Positions 31,520-33,305 of a stretch of DNA of 33,305 nucleotides are shown piece by piece. A program made the translations under genes and the position numbers. Every line of letters begins with the position of its first letter. Position 1 is the first letter of the stretch. The notes beneath the pieces were generated by a model. That model had not been told where the DNA came from, ran no database searches, and saw nothing but the letters and a program-made list of their open reading frames with translations. Origin of the DNA: Candidatus Omnitrophota bacterium (GTDB lineage: Bacteria > Omnitrophota > Gorgyraeia > Duberdicusellales > 4484-171). Location of the stretch: assembly GCA_018818105.1 (NCBI GenBank), contig JAHISK010000090.1, positions 1 to 33,305 on the forward strand, in the 5' to 3' direction.

Positions 31520-33305
31520 TTACTTTGTCTCAAGCCACGACTGTATAACCGGATCATCAGACATCCGCTCAATCATTTTTTTAGATATATCCATCATCGC
31601 TTTTAATTCCTGCGTTTTATTCTTTAGATACTCTATATTATACTTCTTACTTTCTGTAACTTCATAAATTTTTTCTAAACTCGGACCGCTTACACCTAAC
31701 TCCTTAACCACACCGCTGATCTCTTTTAGTTTTGCGTATATAAATTCCATGTCTGTCCCTGTATTAGTTATAGCGGTAGTACGCGTCGCGATATTAGTAT
31801 TAAGCTTAGATAAAATAGTATCAATACTGCTGAACTTAACACTTATGTTTTCCGCCGCCGCTGACAACGTGGATTGTCGTGAAATTTGACCTAATACGGC
31901 TGATGTAGACGCCGCGACATCTTGGAGATCATAATTAGCCGAAGTTAAAAGCATGGCATCAGTTGTTCCCTGGGTGGACTCTGAACAAACAATAGTAAAA
32001 TCTCCTGTTCCCCAAGAATCCAACATCGTTAAATCGTAAGTATAAATTCCTGTTGTTCCCATCTCAGTCATATCCACGCCATCTAAGACTTTTGTTCCAT
32101 CGGCATCATAAACTGTCATCGTTGGACTCAATCCTGAAGCTGCCCTATAAGCAACATTTAAAGAGTCTCCCATCTTTATAAGCGCCTCGCGGTTTAGTAT
32201 TTCTGAAGTAACATGATACTCAACTGATGAAACTTCAGCACTAACACTTGAAATTTGCGTCGCTAATGATGTTGTACCTACCGCGGTTACAATACTGGAA
32301 GTATCACTTTTTATAGACGTAAGATCGGCATCCACATCAGCTATAACCGCGTCTGAAATTGTACTGGTCTGTGTTGCCACGGTAGCTGACATTGACTGAG
32401 CCATAGTCTGGACTTGTTTCATTTTTTTACTAACCCCTAAATCAAAAGACGTCGCGCTTTGATAAGTAACATTATCGGAAGCAGTACCATAGACAACACT
32501 AAGGTCAGCGTAATATTTTTTACCTACAGCAAAACTATAAGTACTCATCGCATCACTAATAGTAAACCAGTAGTTTCCATTAGCGTCGGCGGTTGCTGAG
32601 GAACCCGTGTACATCGCGACAGCGGCATCGGCAGAACTGTACAGACTTATTGCCCCTGTACGTAAAGTATTGGTACTACCTCTGGTAACCTGTCGACCTT
32701 GGGACTCTAAATACATAACTATATTAATATCGTCTTCATCAGGATCATAAACAAAATCAGCGATAACTTTCGCTGACGGAGCGGCAATAACTAAGGTCTT
32801 ATTAGCGCCTAAAGAATTAGCTTCTTCCGGCATAGCAAGGGTTAAAATCGCGTTATTGCCAGCAGCATCTTTAATCGTACCGCTGTTAAGAGTAAGAGCG
32901 CCGGTTCCCGTGTAATCTAAATCACCGGTAATATCTCCTGTTTGAACAGTGTATTGAAACGTTAGTGTAGTAGTTCCCGTACCTGAAGAGTAACTTGCTT
33001 TTCTATCAGCCTCACCGGTTTCTAACTCTAATTGAGGAGTACCGGTTACTATTACGTTTTCAGTAAATGTAATCGTAATATCTAAAATTTCACCTACTAT
33101 GGTATAATTACCATTTAATTCAGTTGAAGTTACATTAGAAACCGTAGGCGCACCGGTATCAACAACAATCGCTTTATTTGCGCCTAACGACCCTGCCGCG
33201 CCAGGTGACGCAAGCGTTAAGGTCGCGTTGTTAACCGCGGCGTCTTTTATCGTCCCGCCGTTCAGCGTTAACGCGCCGGTTCCCGTGTAATCTAAATCGC
33301 TGGAT
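31520..33305 (-). CDS. Surface/secreted protein with Ig-like repeats and the shared C-terminal module, 5' end outside window
   Basis: The ORF track starts this at an internal Met (32833), but the same frame is open to the window edge and encodes further repeats, so about 594 residues of a longer protein are visible. The N-terminal visible part holds one full and one partial Ig-like repeat (GNYTIVGEILDITITF, GTPQLELETG, DLDYTGTGALTLN). The remainder (from about 165) is closely similar along its whole length to the C-terminal module of the protein at 25961-29197, including DFVYDPDEDDINIVMYLE, SIKSDTSSIVTAVGTTSL, TTGIYTYDLT and the end PVIQSWLE. Even the DNA is near-identical in short blocks. 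The two are paralogues flanking the DUF2341-type gene. AGGAGG just after the stop may belong to a repeat rather than a ribosome binding site. Confidence 0.88.
   Translation of the reverse strand, partial: SSDLDYTGTGALTLNGGTIKDAAVNNATLTLASPGAAGSLGANKAIVVDTGAPTVSNVTSTELNGNYTIVGEILDITITFTENVIVTGTPQLELETGEADRKASYSSGTGTTTLTFQYTVQTGDITGDLDYTGTGALTLNSGTIKDAAGNNAILTLAMPEEANSLGANKTLVIAAPSAKVIADFVYDPDEDDINIVMYLESQGRQVTRGSTNTLRTGAISLYSSADAAVAMYTGSSATADANGNYWFTISDAMSTYSFAVGKKYYADLSVVYGTASDNVTYQSATSFDLGVSKKMKQVQTMAQSMSATVATQTSTISDAVIADVDADLTSIKSDTSSIVTAVGTTSLATQISSVSAEVSSVEYHVTSEILNREALIKMGDSLNVAYRAASGLSPTMTVYDADGTKVLDGVDMTEMGTTGIYTYDLTMLDSWGTGDFTIVCSESTQGTTDAMLLTSANYDLQDVAASTSAVLGQISRQSTLSAAAENISVKFSSIDTILSKLNTNIATRTTAITNTGTDMEFIYAKLKEISGVVKELGVSGPSLEKIYEVTESKKYNIEYLKNKTQELKAMMDISKKMIERMSDDPVIQSWLETK

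Noticed and set aside
25961-33305. Assembly duplication producing the two similar surface proteins
   Set aside because: The shared modules differ at many residues along their length and the flanking genes and repeats differ, so they are true paralogues.

Overview
All recognisable genes in this 33.3 kb AT-rich window lie on the minus strand, so transcription runs from base 33305 towards base 1. The secretin, pseudopilins and F-type ATPase point to a Gram-negative (diderm) bacterium. The hybrid pilus/type II secretion operon, the large beta-helix and Ig-like surface proteins and the odd intergenic repeats suggest an uncultured lineage such as the PVC group or Omnitrophota. That placement is inference from style and rests on no marker gene.

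Layout in transcription order. (1) 33305-25961: three surface or exported proteins. Two share a long C-terminal module and flank a DUF2341-type protein; the first runs off the right edge. (2) 25798-23976: a signal-peptide protein with one membrane helix and an exported HEMGH metallopeptidase. (3) 23795-22920: a response-regulator diguanylate cyclase with Glu where the phospho-acceptor Asp should be. (4) 22870-17246: F-type ATPase genes in the order epsilon, c, b-delta fusion, alpha, gamma, beta, with no a subunit in the window. (5) 17212-16397: a protein with two receiver domains. (6) 16175-1: a long type II secretion / type IV pilus-like operon: E, F, an L-like PilM-PilN fusion, M, I, J, K, G, a TPR protein, a ParA-like ATPase, a second PilM-PilN fusion, a PilO/PilP-like protein and the secretin, which runs off the left edge.

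How it fits together: E, F, the two PilMN/PilO-like platforms, the G/I/J/K pseudopilins and the secretin would form one envelope-spanning machine. The surface proteins and the peptidase are plausible substrates. The diguanylate cyclase and the MshEN-type N-terminus of GspE suggest c-di-GMP control.

The most unusual signal is between the genes. Nearly every stop codon is followed, usually within 0-15 nt, by an AT- or GC-flavoured repeat built from degenerate heptanucleotides. Many word families occur (for example TAGTATA, TAGTTCG, TTGTTTA, CGGAAGA, CAGGTAG, CACAAAT, GGGTCAA), all with period 7 and often arranged as long inverted arms. Some copies supply stop codons or coding sequence. One has been split by a 130-bp MITE-like element whose empty site is preserved elsewhere in the window. 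No tRNA, rRNA, CRISPR array or transposase gene was seen.
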